From the NCBI RefSeq assembly GCF_003855255.1, contig NZ_CP034072.1, forward strand, positions 6,762,897 through 6,826,896: DNA of 64,000 nucleotides, read 5' to 3'. A model generated the notes under the pieces. The model worked only from the letters and a program-made list of their open reading frames with translations. It was not told the DNA's origin and did not search any database. Source of the stretch: Mycolicibacterium nivoides. GTDB lineage: Bacteria > Actinomycetota > Actinomycetes > Mycobacteriales > Mycobacteriaceae. Below are positions 19,809 to 28,494 of the stretch, piece by piece; position 1 is the stretch's first letter; every line of letters starts with the position of its first letter. The translations under genes were made by a program, and so were the position numbers.

Positions 19809-20294
19809 GTGGAGATCCGTACCGCCAGGGCCGATGACATAGCCGACATCGCGCCGTTCTTCCGGGCCATCGTCGCCGACGGCGAAAGCTACACGTACCC
19901 CGATGACCTGACCGACGGGCAGATCCAAGAACTCTGGCCGGCTCCCGCACCCGGTCACACCATCGTCGCCGTGGTCGACGGGGCCATCGTCGGCACCGCG
20001 CGGATGGGGCCCAACAAGCCCGGCCGCGGTGATCATGTCGGCACCGCGAGTTTCATGGTCGATCCGGCGTCGTCGGCGCGCGGCACCGGGCGGGCCATGG
20101 CGCGGTGGGTGATCGATTGGCACCGGGAAAACGGTTACCGGGCAATCCAGTTCAATGCGGTGGTGGAGACGAACGTACGGGCCGTGGCGCTCTGGCAGGA
20201 CCTGGGCTTCCGGATCATCGGCACCGTGCCGAAGGCCTACCGGTCCCGGACCCAGGGCCTGGTCGGGTTGCACATCATGTACCTGGAGCTGTGA
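19809..20294 (+). CDS. GNAT-family N-acetyltransferase
   Basis: 161 residues covering a single GNAT domain: EIRTARADDIADIAPFF start, central beta strands with VVDGAIVGTARM, acetyl-CoA-binding loop SSARGTGRAMARWV (variant of R/Q-x-x-G-x-G/A) near 95-108, and the end NVRAVALWQDLGFRIIGTVP. It transfers an acetyl group from acetyl-CoA to an unidentified amine. GTG start 6 nt after a TATGGT box. Confidence 0.88.
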   Translation: MEIRTARADDIADIAPFFRAIVADGESYTYPDDLTDGQIQELWPAPAPGHTIVAVVDGAIVGTARMGPNKPGRGDHVGTASFMVDPASSARGTGRAMARWVIDWHRENGYRAIQFNAVVETNVRAVALWQDLGFRIIGTVPKAYRSRTQGLVGLHIMYLEL

Positions 20295-20297
20295 ACG

Positions 20298-21845
20298 TCA
20301 CCAGGTGTCGACGAACCGTGACCGGGCCGCGGGACGCTCGTGCACCGCGGCCGCGGCCAGCGTGGCGGCGATCAACCCCCGGGTCTCCGCCGGGTCGATG
20401 ACGTCGTCGATCTCGAACAGCGAGGCGGAGTTGAGTGCCCGCGCGTTCTGCTCGGCCGCCGCGGTGGCGGCCCGCACGGCCTGCTCGCGTTCGTCGTCGT
20501 CGGCGATGGCCTCCAATTCCTTCCGCAGGCCCAGGCGGACCGCTCCCTCCAGGCCCATCGGGCCCAGGTGAGCACCGGGCCAGGCCACCGTGAGCAGGGG
20601 CTCGTGCAGGCTGCCCCCGCACATCGCCTGTGCCCCAAGGCCGTAACCCCGCCGCAGGATCACCGCGACCAGTGGCACCGTGAGCGCCGCTCCGGCGACC
20701 AGCAGCCGTGAACCGCGCCGCACCAGGGCTTCGGCCTCTGCCGCCGGGCCGACCATGTAGCCGGGGCAGTCGACCAGGGAGACGACCGGCAGGCCGAAGG
20801 CGTTGCACAGCTGCAGGAACCGGGCGGCCTTGTCGGACGCCGCGGCCGTGATGGCACCGGCCATCACCATCGTGTTGTTGGCGATGATGCCCACCGGCCT
20901 GCCGTCGATGCGGGCCAGGGCCGTCACCATCTCCGGGGCGAACTTCTCCCGCAGGACGGTGACCGAGCCGGTGTCGGCGAGCGTCTCGATGATCGGCGCG
21001 ACCGGGTAGGCGCGCCGGGCGCGTTCGGGAACCATTGTGCGCAGGACGGTTTGGCCGGCAACGGGGCCGGGTTCGGTCGGCCCGGTGAAGTAGCCCATCA
21101 AGGTCCGGGTGGTCGCGACCGCCTCCGCCTCGTCGGCCACCACGACATCGACCACACCGTTGGGCGCCTGCACCGAGATCGGGCCGACGTCGTCGGGCGC
21201 GACATCCCCGAGGCCGCCGCCGGCGATCATCGCGGGCCCACCCATCCCGATGGAGCTGTCCTGGGTGGCGACGATCAGGTCGGCCGCACCGGCGATCACC
21301 GCATTGCCCGCGAAACACCTGCCCTTGACCACGGCGATCCGTGGCACCACGCCAGACAACCCAGCCCACAACGCGAATGCGCGGATCTCCAGGGACGAGA
21401 CCGTCGGAATGTCGGTGTCGCCGGGGCGTCCGCCACCACCCTCGGCGAAGAACACCGTCGGTAGTTTCAGCCGTTCGATGATCTCGAACAGCCGGTCCTT
21501 CTTGCGGTGGCCCAGAGCGCCCTGGGTGCCGGCCAGCACGGTGTAGTCGTAGGACAGCACCGCACACGCCGCGCCGCCGATCCGTGCGGTTCCGGCCAGC
21601 AGACCGTCGGCGGGCGTGCGTTCGATGAGATCGTCGAGGGCGCGACGTTGCCGCTGAGCCGCGATCGCGAACCGCCCGTACTCGACGAACGATCCATCGT
21701 CGACCAGGTCTGCGATGTTCTCCCGGGCGGTGCGGCCCCCTGCCGCGTGCCGGCGCGCGACCGCGTCGGGCCGGCCCGCATCCTGCGTCAACGCCCTTCG
21801 GCGCAGCAGTTCGGCGAGATCGTCGCGGAGCGGTTCGTCGGGCAT
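20298..21845 (-). CDS. Acyl-CoA carboxylase carboxyltransferase (beta) subunit-like
   Basis: 515 residues from ATG 21845 with AGGAG upstream. Both crotonase-fold halves of a biotin-dependent carboxyltransferase are present: N-half with SYDYTVLAGTQGALGHRKKDRLFEI and AEGGGGRPGD, C-half with GIIANNTMVMAGAITAAASDKAARFLQLCNAFGLPVVSLVDCPGYMVG. It should move CO2 from biotin to an acyl-CoA together with an alpha (biotin carboxylase/BCCP) subunit, which is not encoded nearby. The SxxGAGG-type oxyanion region reads SSIGMGGPAMIAGGG. It is divergent from the PPOX gene. Confidence 0.85.
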   Translation of the reverse strand: MPDEPLRDDLAELLRRRALTQDAGRPDAVARRHAAGGRTARENIADLVDDGSFVEYGRFAIAAQRQRRALDDLIERTPADGLLAGTARIGGAACAVLSYDYTVLAGTQGALGHRKKDRLFEIIERLKLPTVFFAEGGGGRPGDTDIPTVSSLEIRAFALWAGLSGVVPRIAVVKGRCFAGNAVIAGAADLIVATQDSSIGMGGPAMIAGGGLGDVAPDDVGPISVQAPNGVVDVVVADEAEAVATTRTLMGYFTGPTEPGPVAGQTVLRTMVPERARRAYPVAPIIETLADTGSVTVLREKFAPEMVTALARIDGRPVGIIANNTMVMAGAITAAASDKAARFLQLCNAFGLPVVSLVDCPGYMVGPAAEAEALVRRGSRLLVAGAALTVPLVAVILRRGYGLGAQAMCGGSLHEPLLTVAWPGAHLGPMGLEGAVRLGLRKELEAIADDDEREQAVRAATAAAEQNARALNSASLFEIDDVIDPAETRGLIAATLAAAAVHERPAARSRFVDTW

Positions 21846-21894
21846 CGGCAGGCTCCTGGAATAGCGGGCGTGCGGTCGGAGGTTGCGCACACAT

Positions 21895-22335
21895 GTGACC
21901 GCCACCTCATCTAACCCGTTCGATCCGCACGAACTCTTGGCCGAGGCCCGGTTGGGCGTGTTGGCCACCATCAAGGCCTCCGGGATCCCGCAACTGTCAC
22001 CGGTGACACCGTTCTACGACCGGGCCGCCGGCGTCATCTACGTCTCGATGACCGAAGGCCGCGCCAAGACGGTCAACCTGCGCCGCGATCCCCGCGCGGC
22101 GCTGGAGGTGACCAGCGCCGACGGCTGGGCCTGGGCCACCGCCGAAGGGCCGGTGACGTTGACCGGCCCGGGTACCGATCCGCATGGCCCCGAGGTCGAG
22201 GCGCTGGTCGACTACTACCGCCGCGCAGCGGGTGAGCACCCGGATTGGGATGAGTACCGGTCGGTGATGGTGTCCGATCGCCGGGTGCTGATGCGGCTGA
22301 CCGTCGAACGGGCGTACGGGGAGAAGCTGCGCTGA
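21895..22335 (+). CDS. PPOX-class (pyridoxamine phosphate oxidase-fold) protein
   Basis: 146 residues from GTG 21895, GGAGG 12 nt upstream; a TTG at 21883 in the same frame is too close to that site. The split-barrel start LLAEARLGVLATIKASGIPQLSPVT and the strand VYVSMTEGRAKTVNLRRDPRAALEV are characteristic of the F420/FMN-binding PPOX family. Mycobacterial members bind F420, FMN or biliverdin; the cofactor cannot be decided here. Confidence 0.82.
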   Translation: MTATSSNPFDPHELLAEARLGVLATIKASGIPQLSPVTPFYDRAAGVIYVSMTEGRAKTVNLRRDPRAALEVTSADGWAWATAEGPVTLTGPGTDPHGPEVEALVDYYRRAAGEHPDWDEYRSVMVSDRRVLMRLTVERAYGEKLR

Positions 22336-22336
22336 C

Positions 22337-23581
22337 TCAGCCGACCGGAATCTCGGCCGCGATCCGGTCCAGCACCGCGGGATAGCGGTTGGCCTCCCGG
22401 TGTGCCCCGGGCTTGCCACTGCTGACGATCGCCGCCGACAGGCTGCGTTGCGGGTCGGCCCACACCGCGATGTCGACCAACCCGGTGTGCCCGAATGCCG
22501 AAGGGGTGTTGCGGCCGAACGGCCCGAAACGCTTCCCGCCGAGCATGTAGCCGGTGCCCCAGCGCATCGGCTTGAGGCCGGTCGCCACGTCCGGGCGCAT
22601 GCGCCGGCACGGCGCCGTCGCGGCCTGCAACGTCTCCGGTTTCATGATCCGGACTCCGTCGAGTTCTCCTCCGCGGCGCAGGATTTCGGCGAACCGCGAC
22701 AGCTCGTCGGCGTTGGATACGGTGGTCGACGACGGGATGACACTGGTCAGGAACAATGGGGTGTTGCTGAGCGGGATGATGCGGTCCAGCGTCCCGCCCA
22801 CTGCGGCCCGGAACGCCGCGGCGATCGGCGCGGGCAACGGCTTGCCCGTGACGTGGCTGGGTGCCACCAGCGGAACCTCTTCTGCGGCAACGCCGTAATT
22901 GGTCCACCGGAACCCCAGCGGGTCGAGAATCTCGTCGGCCAGGATGTCGCGGATGTTGCGGCCCGTGGCTGCCGAGACGATCTCACGGACCAGCGGACCC
23001 CAGGTCAGGCCGTGATAGATGTGCACGAGGCCGGGCCGGTAGACCGGTTTGAGCAGGGCGAGTTGCTCACGGGTGTACTCGCTGTCGTCCACGCGGGTGA
23101 CGTCAGGTCGCGGTCCGGTGTGGATCGGCACGCCGGCGCTGTGGGTGATCACGTGCCGGATCGTGGTGCGGTCCTTGCCGTGGCTGGTGTAGCTGGGCAG
23201 GTAGTCGCAGACCCGGTCGTCGAGGGAAAAGTGTCCCTGCTCGACGAGCATGTGGACCACGGTCGTACTGATCGCCTTGGCCGCCGAGTAGACGCAGAAC
23301 GGGGTCGCGGTCGTGACGGGGATCTTTTCGGCGTCCGGCGCATCGTCAGGGCCGTTGCCCCAGCCGTGCCCGATCGCGCGGTTCAGCACGGTTTTTCCGT
23401 TGCGCCGCAAGCACACCTGGATGGCCGGGTGCAGGCCGGATCCGTACCAGTACCGGACGGATTCCCAGATCCGCTCGACGGCCGCCGGGTCGATCTCCGA
23501 ATGGTCCTCGTCGCCGATGTCGGTGACGGCGTCCAGGTCGGAGGGGAGGGCGATCTTGCCGGTCGGCGCTTGTTGGCTCAT
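22337..23581 (-). CDS. Serine beta-lactamase-fold hydrolase/esterase
   Basis: 414 residues. Class C beta-lactamase/EstB-type fold: nucleophile motif S-x-x-K as VYSAAKAI (near residue 97), Tyr motif as YHGLTWG, and HTGLVD in place of KTG near the C-terminus. No signal peptide, so probably a cytoplasmic esterase rather than an antibiotic-resistance enzyme. The ATG at 23581 overlaps the nitrobindin stop as ATGA, so the two are coupled. Confidence 0.85.
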   Translation of the reverse strand: MSQQAPTGKIALPSDLDAVTDIGDEDHSEIDPAAVERIWESVRYWYGSGLHPAIQVCLRRNGKTVLNRAIGHGWGNGPDDAPDAEKIPVTTATPFCVYSAAKAISTTVVHMLVEQGHFSLDDRVCDYLPSYTSHGKDRTTIRHVITHSAGVPIHTGPRPDVTRVDDSEYTREQLALLKPVYRPGLVHIYHGLTWGPLVREIVSAATGRNIRDILADEILDPLGFRWTNYGVAAEEVPLVAPSHVTGKPLPAPIAAAFRAAVGGTLDRIIPLSNTPLFLTSVIPSSTTVSNADELSRFAEILRRGGELDGVRIMKPETLQAATAPCRRMRPDVATGLKPMRWGTGYMLGGKRFGPFGRNTPSAFGHTGLVDIAVWADPQRSLSAAIVSSGKPGAHREANRYPAVLDRIAAEIPVG

Positions 23582-24063
23582 TCGCTCTTCCTGGTCAGGG
23601 TCGCGGAAAGGTGGTGCTGGAGTGGCTGTCCGACGGCGCCCATCCGCAGGTTGTACGTCAGTTGGTCTCCGACGACCTGGACGGAACGCGACAGTGCCGC
23701 AACATTTTTGGCTGACGCGGTCAGCCCGATGGTGGTCGCGGCCAGCTCCAGGTCGATGCGTCCGTCGACGGCGCGCACCGTGCCCTCCTGGATCTCGGTG
23801 ATGCCGGTGGGATGCGCGAGAACCCACTCGACCCGGCCGGGTGCCGGGACCCGGAGGTATCCGGTCTCGGCGTGCAGCGGCCGGCCGTCGTCACGTGCCC
23901 TGGTGCGCTGGCTGTAGGTCAGGAACGGTTTGCCGACGTGGCCGAAGGTGATCTCTTCGAGGTACTCGAACGATTCGATCGTCGGATACTCACCGGCGCC
24001 GGGACCGGCCCAGGTACCGAGCAGCGGAGCCAGCACGGTCAGGTTCGGATGGAGGTCGGGCAC
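23578..24063 (-). CDS. Nitrobindin (heme-binding beta-barrel, peroxynitrite isomerase type)
   Basis: 161 residues. The signature GTWAGPGAGEYPTI near residue 15 is diagnostic for bacterial nitrobindins (DUF1794), ten-stranded barrels that bind ferric heme and isomerise peroxynitrite to nitrate; the C-terminal LQHHLSATLTRK region supplies the proximal His in relatives. GTG 24063 is preferred because TACCCT (24075-24070) lies 6 nt upstream (leaderless); ATG 24087 would add 8 residues. Coupled to the esterase gene. Confidence 0.9.
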   Translation of the reverse strand: MPDLHPNLTVLAPLLGTWAGPGAGEYPTIESFEYLEEITFGHVGKPFLTYSQRTRARDDGRPLHAETGYLRVPAPGRVEWVLAHPTGITEIQEGTVRAVDGRIDLELAATTIGLTASAKNVAALSRSVQVVGDQLTYNLRMGAVGQPLQHHLSATLTRKSE

Positions 24064-24119
24064 AACGACAGGGTACGGCGGCGGCATGGTGGGGCCCCAT
24101 CGCGTCGCGTCGGCCCAGG

Positions 24120-24755
24120 TCAGCTCGCGGTGTAGGCCTCGGCGGTGCGATCTGCCGCAGCGCGGGCCTGTGCCGGATCCTCGCCGGCCGCCAGGTCCGC
24201 CTGGTACCAGAGTTCACTCGCCGTGGTCATGAAGCCGCGGCCCTCCTCGCCGGCCGCCCAGGCCGCGCCCTCCTCCGGCGTGATGCGCTCACCGCCACTG
24301 AGGTATCCGGCCAGACCGAGAAGTGCCGAGTCCCAACCGACTCCGACCGCTCCCGGTCCGAACTGCAGCCAGAACTCGTCGTCGTCACCGGAGTGCATGA
24401 TGTGGTCCAGCGTGAAGGTGGCCCGGTCCTCACCCGCGGCCGTGATGGTGACCTCCACCCAGCTGGTCGCCCCCATGGCCTCCCATGTGGTGGTGAACGA
24501 CCGCGGCGGATCGCAGCTCAGCACCTCGCCGGACGCGTTCCCTTCCAGCTGGAAACGGCCTCCCAGCTGCAGGTCGCCCGTGACCGGCAGGAACCAGCGG
24601 GGGATCCGTTCGATGCTGGTGCAGGCATCCCACAGATCGGCGGCGTCGGTGTCGTAGGTCTGGCTGACGCTCACGACGCGCGCTTCACGGGCCTCGAACG
24701 TCTTGCGGCCCACGCTGCGCCGGACTGCGTTGAGCTGGTGTTGGACGTCGATCAC
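24120..24755 (-). CDS. SRPBCC (START/AHSA1-type) protein
   Basis: 211 residues with the AHSA1-type pattern VSVSQTYDTDAADLWDACTS, IPRWFLPVTGDLQLGGRFQLEGNASGEVL and WEAMGATSWVEVTI, a helix-grip fold that binds hydrophobic ligands. The C-terminal part (about 140-211) is an extra helical segment. The GTG at 24755 overlaps the ArsR stop as GTGA. ArsR-SRPBCC pairs are very common in actinobacteria; the regulator usually controls this gene, but the ligand is unknown. Confidence 0.85.
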   Translation of the reverse strand: MIDVQHQLNAVRRSVGRKTFEAREARVVSVSQTYDTDAADLWDACTSIERIPRWFLPVTGDLQLGGRFQLEGNASGEVLSCDPPRSFTTTWEAMGATSWVEVTITAAGEDRATFTLDHIMHSGDDDEFWLQFGPGAVGVGWDSALLGLAGYLSGGERITPEEGAAWAAGEEGRGFMTTASELWYQADLAAGEDPAQARAAADRTAEAYTAS

Positions 24756-25105
24756 GGGGAAGCCTCCTTGTTCGTCGTTCTTCTTCGTTCACGTTTGCCG
24801 CGCGCGATCTCGGTTGCCAGGGCATCCAGATGCGGTGTCCAGTTGTGCCGGAACCGCTCCAGCCACTGGTCGACCTCGCGCAGCGGCGCGGTGTCGACGC
24901 TGTACAGCCGGCGGGTGCCTTCTGCCCGCACGCTGGCGAAACCGTTGTCCCGCAACACCTTGAGGTGTTGTGAGACCGCGGGCTGGCTGATCTCGAACTC
25001 GGCTCGGATCACGTCGGTGATGGCACCGGATGACATCTCACCCGTCTGGATGAGCTCGAGGATCCGCCTGCGCACCGGGTCTCCGAGGATGTCGAAGGCG
25101 TGCAC
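24752..25105 (-). CDS. ArsR-family winged-helix regulator
   Basis: 117 residues. HTH: ILGDPVRRRILELI, then ISQPAVSQHLKVLRDNGF (recognition helix, about 38-56) and a wing EGTRRLYSVD. There are no clustered Cys/His residues, so it is not an obvious metal sensor; it belongs to the group paired with SRPBCC proteins. Its start (GTG 25105) is leaderless from a well-formed promoter that contains a 16-bp palindrome, implying autorepression. Confidence 0.9.
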   Translation of the reverse strand: MHAFDILGDPVRRRILELIQTGEMSSGAITDVIRAEFEISQPAVSQHLKVLRDNGFASVRAEGTRRLYSVDTAPLREVDQWLERFRHNWTPHLDALATEIARGKRERRRTTNKEASP

Positions 25106-25142
25106 GTGACCCAGAGTAAAAGCTGTGACTTATATAAGTCAA
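25106..25142 (-). promoter_or_regulatory. Autoregulated arsR promoter with palindromic operator
   Basis: -35 TTGACT (25142-25137), 18-bp spacer, -10 TACTCT (25118-25113), then 7 nt to the GTG. TGACTTATATAAGTCA (25126-25141) is a perfect 16-bp palindrome covering the -35, so a bound ArsR dimer would exclude RNA polymerase. Confidence 0.75.
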
Positions 25143-25245
25143 GACTGAACCTTGCACCGCGACCGACCGTGTCTGTACGCAACACGCCGCGAAACAGCGA
25201 CATTTTGGGGTCGCTCGCGGTGCAACCGACTGCGCACCGGCCTGG

Positions 25246-25881
25246 TTACGACGTGTGCGCGATGACCATGGCCTGGGCCGTGGGTTCATCCAGTTGCGCC
25301 TGACGCGCCCGCTTGGTCGTCGCGTACACGGTGAAGCCCGATGCCTCCAGCGCCGCGGATACCGCGGTGACGTCGTGTCGCAGGAACGTCAGCGCCACGT
25401 CCCGGCCGAACGCGTGGTCGTAGACCGCCGTCTCGCCGTCGGTCTGGAATCCCAACAGCAACCAGCCCGGATCGGTCAGGACCCGGCGGAACGCGGAGAA
25501 CAGCTCGGGCAGTGCCTCGGCGGGGGTGTGGATGATCGAGTACCAGGCGCACACCGCATCGAAGGTCCCCGCCTCATACGGGAGGTCGAACATGTCGGCG
25601 GTGTGAAACCGCACCTCCGGCCACTGTTGCCTGGCGAGGGCGATCATCGCGGCCGAGCCGTCGACCCCCTCGGTCCGCAGACCGCAGTCGGCAAGCTCGG
25701 CGGCGGCCTCCCCGGGCCCGCATCCCGCATCGAGGGCTCTCGTGCCGCCGGACCGCACTGCCAGGTCTGCGAAGGACCGCAGGACAGCGCGATCGAAGGG
25801 GCGGGATTCGAACTCGCCGGCGAACGTCCGGGCGTACTCGTCTGCGATCACGTCGTACTGCTCATATGCCCGGCCACCCAC
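25246..25881 (-). CDS. Class I SAM-dependent methyltransferase
   Basis: 211 residues: motif I ALDAGCGPGEAAAEL near residue 50, acidic EGVDGSAAMIALARQ, FDAVCAWYSIIHTP and FRRVLTDPGWLLLGF. The start YEQYDVIADEYARTF is typical of the Methyltransf_25/UbiE-like group. Substrate unknown. GTG 25881 is 7 nt after TAGAGT (25894-25889), another leaderless arrangement. It is divergent from the copper-like operon. Confidence 0.88.
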   Translation of the reverse strand: MGGRAYEQYDVIADEYARTFAGEFESRPFDRAVLRSFADLAVRSGGTRALDAGCGPGEAAAELADCGLRTEGVDGSAAMIALARQQWPEVRFHTADMFDLPYEAGTFDAVCAWYSIIHTPAEALPELFSAFRRVLTDPGWLLLGFQTDGETAVYDHAFGRDVALTFLRHDVTAVSAALEASGFTVYATTKRARQAQLDEPTAQAMVIAHTS

Positions 25882-25943
25882 TGCGCCAACTCTAGGGCCC
25901 GACGCCGGAAGCCCAGCTCAGGCCGCACGGTAAGGTTCCGCAG

Positions 25944-26486
25944 GTGAGCACCTCAGCCAAGCATGCCGCGCGTCTGCGCGGTGGTCTGGTCGGCGCGTGC
26001 TCGGCACTCACCGCAACGGTCGCGCACACCGCGGCCGGCGGGATGACCCCGACGAGCAGCCCGCTGATCGTGCTGTTGCTGCTGTGCGCGGCGCTCGGTG
26101 CCGCCGTCGGTGGCCTGAACCCGCAGACGCGCCCGGTCAAGACCGGCCTGCTCATCGCGGGCCTGGGCGCCGGACAGCTACTCGGTCACTTCGCACTGGC
26201 GATGTCCGGTGGGCACCATCACGCGGCATCGCTTCTCACCGCACCCATGATCGGGATGCACGCCGCGGCCGCGGTGGGTCTCGGGCTGGTGATCGGCATG
26301 GCCGAGTACCTGTTCGTGGTCGGCGCCTCGGTGCTGTCCTGGTTGCGGATCTTCGCCACCGCCCGGATCCGCCCGTTGGTGCGTGAGCTCTGGTGGCCTT
26401 CGAATGTGGTTGTGGCGCGGCCTGTTCTGCTGCACGCCGGCCTGGGGATGCGAGCGCCGCCAGCGGTGTCCGGCATGGGCGGCTGA
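25944..26486 (+). CDS. His/Met-containing integral membrane protein of the copper-like operon
   Basis: 180 residues, about four transmembrane helices (near 13-35, 40-58, 67-86 and 100-132). The loop between helices 3 and 4 reads MSGGHHHAASLLTAPMIGMH, rich in His and Met, the side chains that bind copper. No characterised family recognised. GTG 25944 follows TAAGGT (25931-25936) by 7 nt (leaderless). It precedes the PepSY, PCu(A)C and DyP genes on the same strand, 108 bp ahead; a role in copper movement is inferred from this context. Confidence 0.7.
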   Translation: MSTSAKHAARLRGGLVGACSALTATVAHTAAGGMTPTSSPLIVLLLLCAALGAAVGGLNPQTRPVKTGLLIAGLGAGQLLGHFALAMSGGHHHAASLLTAPMIGMHAAAAVGLGLVIGMAEYLFVVGASVLSWLRIFATARIRPLVRELWWPSNVVVARPVLLHAGLGMRAPPAVSGMGG

Positions 26487-26505
26487 CGCCCACCCCTTCA
26501 TTCTG

Positions 26506-26526
26506 AGCCCGTCGAACTGACGGGCT
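26506..26526 (+). promoter_or_regulatory. Hairpin between the membrane-protein and PepSY genes
   Basis: AGCCCGTC and GACGGGCT form an 8-bp perfect stem around a 5-nt loop, 20 bp after the stop of the membrane-protein gene. There is no T-tract, so it is more likely an mRNA processing, stabilising or attenuating element than a strong terminator. Confidence 0.4.
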
Positions 26527-26594
26527 GTTACCCGTTTGTGCGCCCGCGCGCACTGTTCCGGTGTTCTCAAGATCTTTTCCGCGAAGGCATTTCC

Positions 26595-27995
26595 ATGACC
26601 ATCACCCCTGACGATCAACTACGGGACGCATCCCCTCCTCCCGTCAAGTCCAACTCCGTCCGTCCCCTTCTGGTGCGGCTGCACTTCTACGCCGGCGTAT
26701 TCGTCGGTCCGTTCATCCTGATCGCGGCCGTCACCGGTCTGCTCTACGCGCTGATCCCGCAGATCGACACCTTCGTCTACCGACACGAGCTGACGGTCGC
26801 GCAGGTCGGGACCGAACGGCTGCCGCTGGCCGATCAGCTGGCCGCGGCGCGCCATGCCCATCCCGAAGGCACGGTGGAGAGCATCCGCCCGCCCGCAGCC
26901 CCCGACGAGACCACCCAGATCAGCCTGCTGGTGGGGCCGGAATTCAAGGACGTTCCGCCGGACTACTCGCGCACGGTGTTCGTCGACCCCTACACCGGCG
27001 AGGTGCGCGGGGCGCTGACCACCTACGGGCAGTGGATGCCGATGCGGGCCTGGTTCGACGAGCTGCACCGCAACCTGCATCTCGGGGCGTTCGGCCGCAA
27101 CTACAGCGAGCTGGCCGCCAGCTGGATGTGGGTGATCGCACTGGCCGGGCTGGCCCTGTGGGTCATGCGGCGCCGGGAGAACCGAACGGTGCGCGATCTG
27201 GTTCTGCCCGACCGGACGGCCTCGGGCCGTCGACGCACGCTGTCCTGGCACGGCGCGGTGGGCGTGTGGATCGTGGCGGTCCTGTTGGCGCTGTCGGTGT
27301 CGGGCATCACCTGGTCGCGTTACGCGGGGGAGACGGTCAACGGCATTCAGGCACGGCTGAACACCACGGCGCCTGCCGTGGACACCTCGTTGTCCGGGGC
27401 CCCGGTGCCTGAGGCGGCACACCACGGGCAGCACGGCGGCCAGGCCGAGTTGCGCGGCGCCGATACCGTGCTGCGGGCCGCCGAGCAGGCCGGACTGCGT
27501 GGCCCGATGTGGCTGTACCCGCCTGCCGAAGCCGGTGAGGCCTGGAAAGTTGCCGAGCGCAAACGTGATTGGCCCACCCGTGCCGACGCGATCGCGGTCG
27601 ACCCTGAAACCGGGGCGGTGACCGATCGGGTGAACCTGGCGCAGTGGCCCTTGCTGGCCAAGCTCACGGACTGGACGATCGATGCCCATATGGGCCTGCT
27701 GTTCGGCATTGCCAACCAGATCGTGCTGGCGATCGCCATGGTTGGACTGATCACCGTCATCGTGCGCGGCTACCGAATGTGGTGGCAGCGCAGGCCCACG
27801 CGCGGTTCGGCCTGGGCCGTGGGCCGCGCGCCGCTGCGCGGGGCGCTGCGGCAGTTGCCGCCTTGGGGCAGCGTGGCGATCGTCGCCGTCGCGGCCGTCA
27901 TCGGGTGGTCCCTCCCGCTGTTCGGGTTGAGTCTGGTGGCTTTTCTGCTGGTCGATGTCGCTGTGGCGTGGTGGAAGGAAAGATCAAATGTCTAA
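26595..27995 (+). CDS. PepSY-associated transmembrane protein
   Basis: 466 residues from ATG 26595 (GAAGG 7 nt upstream). Four to five transmembrane helices in the PepSY_TM order: RLHFYAGVFVGPFILIAAVTGLLYAL near 30-55, a helix after LHRNLHLGAFGRNYSELAASWMWVI, WHGAVGVWIVAVLLALSVSGITW, and DAHMGLLFGIANQIVLAIAMVGLITV. Conserved His residues in the helices suggest heme or metal handling; a periplasmic His-rich stretch EAAHHGQHGGQAE lies near 280. PepSY_TM proteins include metal reductases. The gene overlaps the PCu(A)C start by 8 nt. Confidence 0.88.
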   Translation: MTITPDDQLRDASPPPVKSNSVRPLLVRLHFYAGVFVGPFILIAAVTGLLYALIPQIDTFVYRHELTVAQVGTERLPLADQLAAARHAHPEGTVESIRPPAAPDETTQISLLVGPEFKDVPPDYSRTVFVDPYTGEVRGALTTYGQWMPMRAWFDELHRNLHLGAFGRNYSELAASWMWVIALAGLALWVMRRRENRTVRDLVLPDRTASGRRRTLSWHGAVGVWIVAVLLALSVSGITWSRYAGETVNGIQARLNTTAPAVDTSLSGAPVPEAAHHGQHGGQAELRGADTVLRAAEQAGLRGPMWLYPPAEAGEAWKVAERKRDWPTRADAIAVDPETGAVTDRVNLAQWPLLAKLTDWTIDAHMGLLFGIANQIVLAIAMVGLITVIVRGYRMWWQRRPTRGSAWAVGRAPLRGALRQLPPWGSVAIVAVAAVIGWSLPLFGLSLVAFLLVDVAVAWWKERSNV

Positions 27996-28494
27996 GGTCG
28001 CAGCTGTTCTGACGGGGACCGCGCTGGCGTTGGCGGTAGGACTGGGCGCCTGCACCGAGCAACATCACGACGAGAAGATGGCCGAGACGGTGCAGGTCAG
28101 TGAGCAATGGGCCAGCGCCGCTGATACCGGGATGACCGCTGTCTTCGGCACGCTCAAGAACACCGGCCACCATGATGTGCGCATCGTGTCGGCGACCTCC
28201 CCGGCTGCAGGCATGGTGGAAGTGCACGAGGTGGTCAGCGATGGCGGCGGGTCGAAAACCATGCGGCCCAAGGAAGGTGGTCTCACCATCGCGGCCGGTG
28301 GCACCCATGAACTGGTCCCCGGCGGGGATCACCTGATGTTGATGGACCTGAAGGCGCCACTGCAGCCCGGCGCCGACGTTCCGGTCTCGCTGATGTTCGA
28401 CGACGGGTCGTCATTGCCGGTCACGGCCCAGGTGCGGGATTTCGCCGGCGGTAACGAGAACTATCAGCCCCCATCCCCGCGCGGACATGGCTGA
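27988..28494 (+). CDS. PCu(A)C copper chaperone lipoprotein
   Basis: 168 residues. Signal peptide with lipobox GLGAC (Cys22), so anchored on the outer face of the membrane. The mature part is one PCuAC domain: MVEVHEV supplies the first His, a Met lies 12 residues on (SKTMRPKEGG), and HLMLMDL supplies the His-x-Met pair, the family's Cu(I)-binding set. Such chaperones deliver copper to cytochrome oxidase or other extracytoplasmic enzymes. ATG 27988 has GGAAGGAAAG upstream. It overlaps both the PepSY gene and the DyP gene by 8 nt, so the three products are translated together. Confidence 0.92.
   Translation: MSKVAAVLTGTALALAVGLGACTEQHHDEKMAETVQVSEQWASAADTGMTAVFGTLKNTGHHDVRIVSATSPAAGMVEVHEVVSDGGGSKTMRPKEGGLTIAAGGTHELVPGGDHLMLMDLKAPLQPGADVPVSLMFDDGSSLPVTAQVRDFAGGNENYQPPSPRGHG

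Noticed and set aside
22337..23581. Antibiotic-resistance beta-lactamase
   Set aside because: The fold fits, but there is no signal peptide and KTG is replaced by HTG; it is more like an EstB-type esterase.
22400..23917. 505-codon plus-strand frame opposite the beta-lactamase-fold gene
   Set aside because: No family resemblance; its composition is that of a complementary-strand shadow, while the minus strand has SxxK and coupling to nitrobindin.
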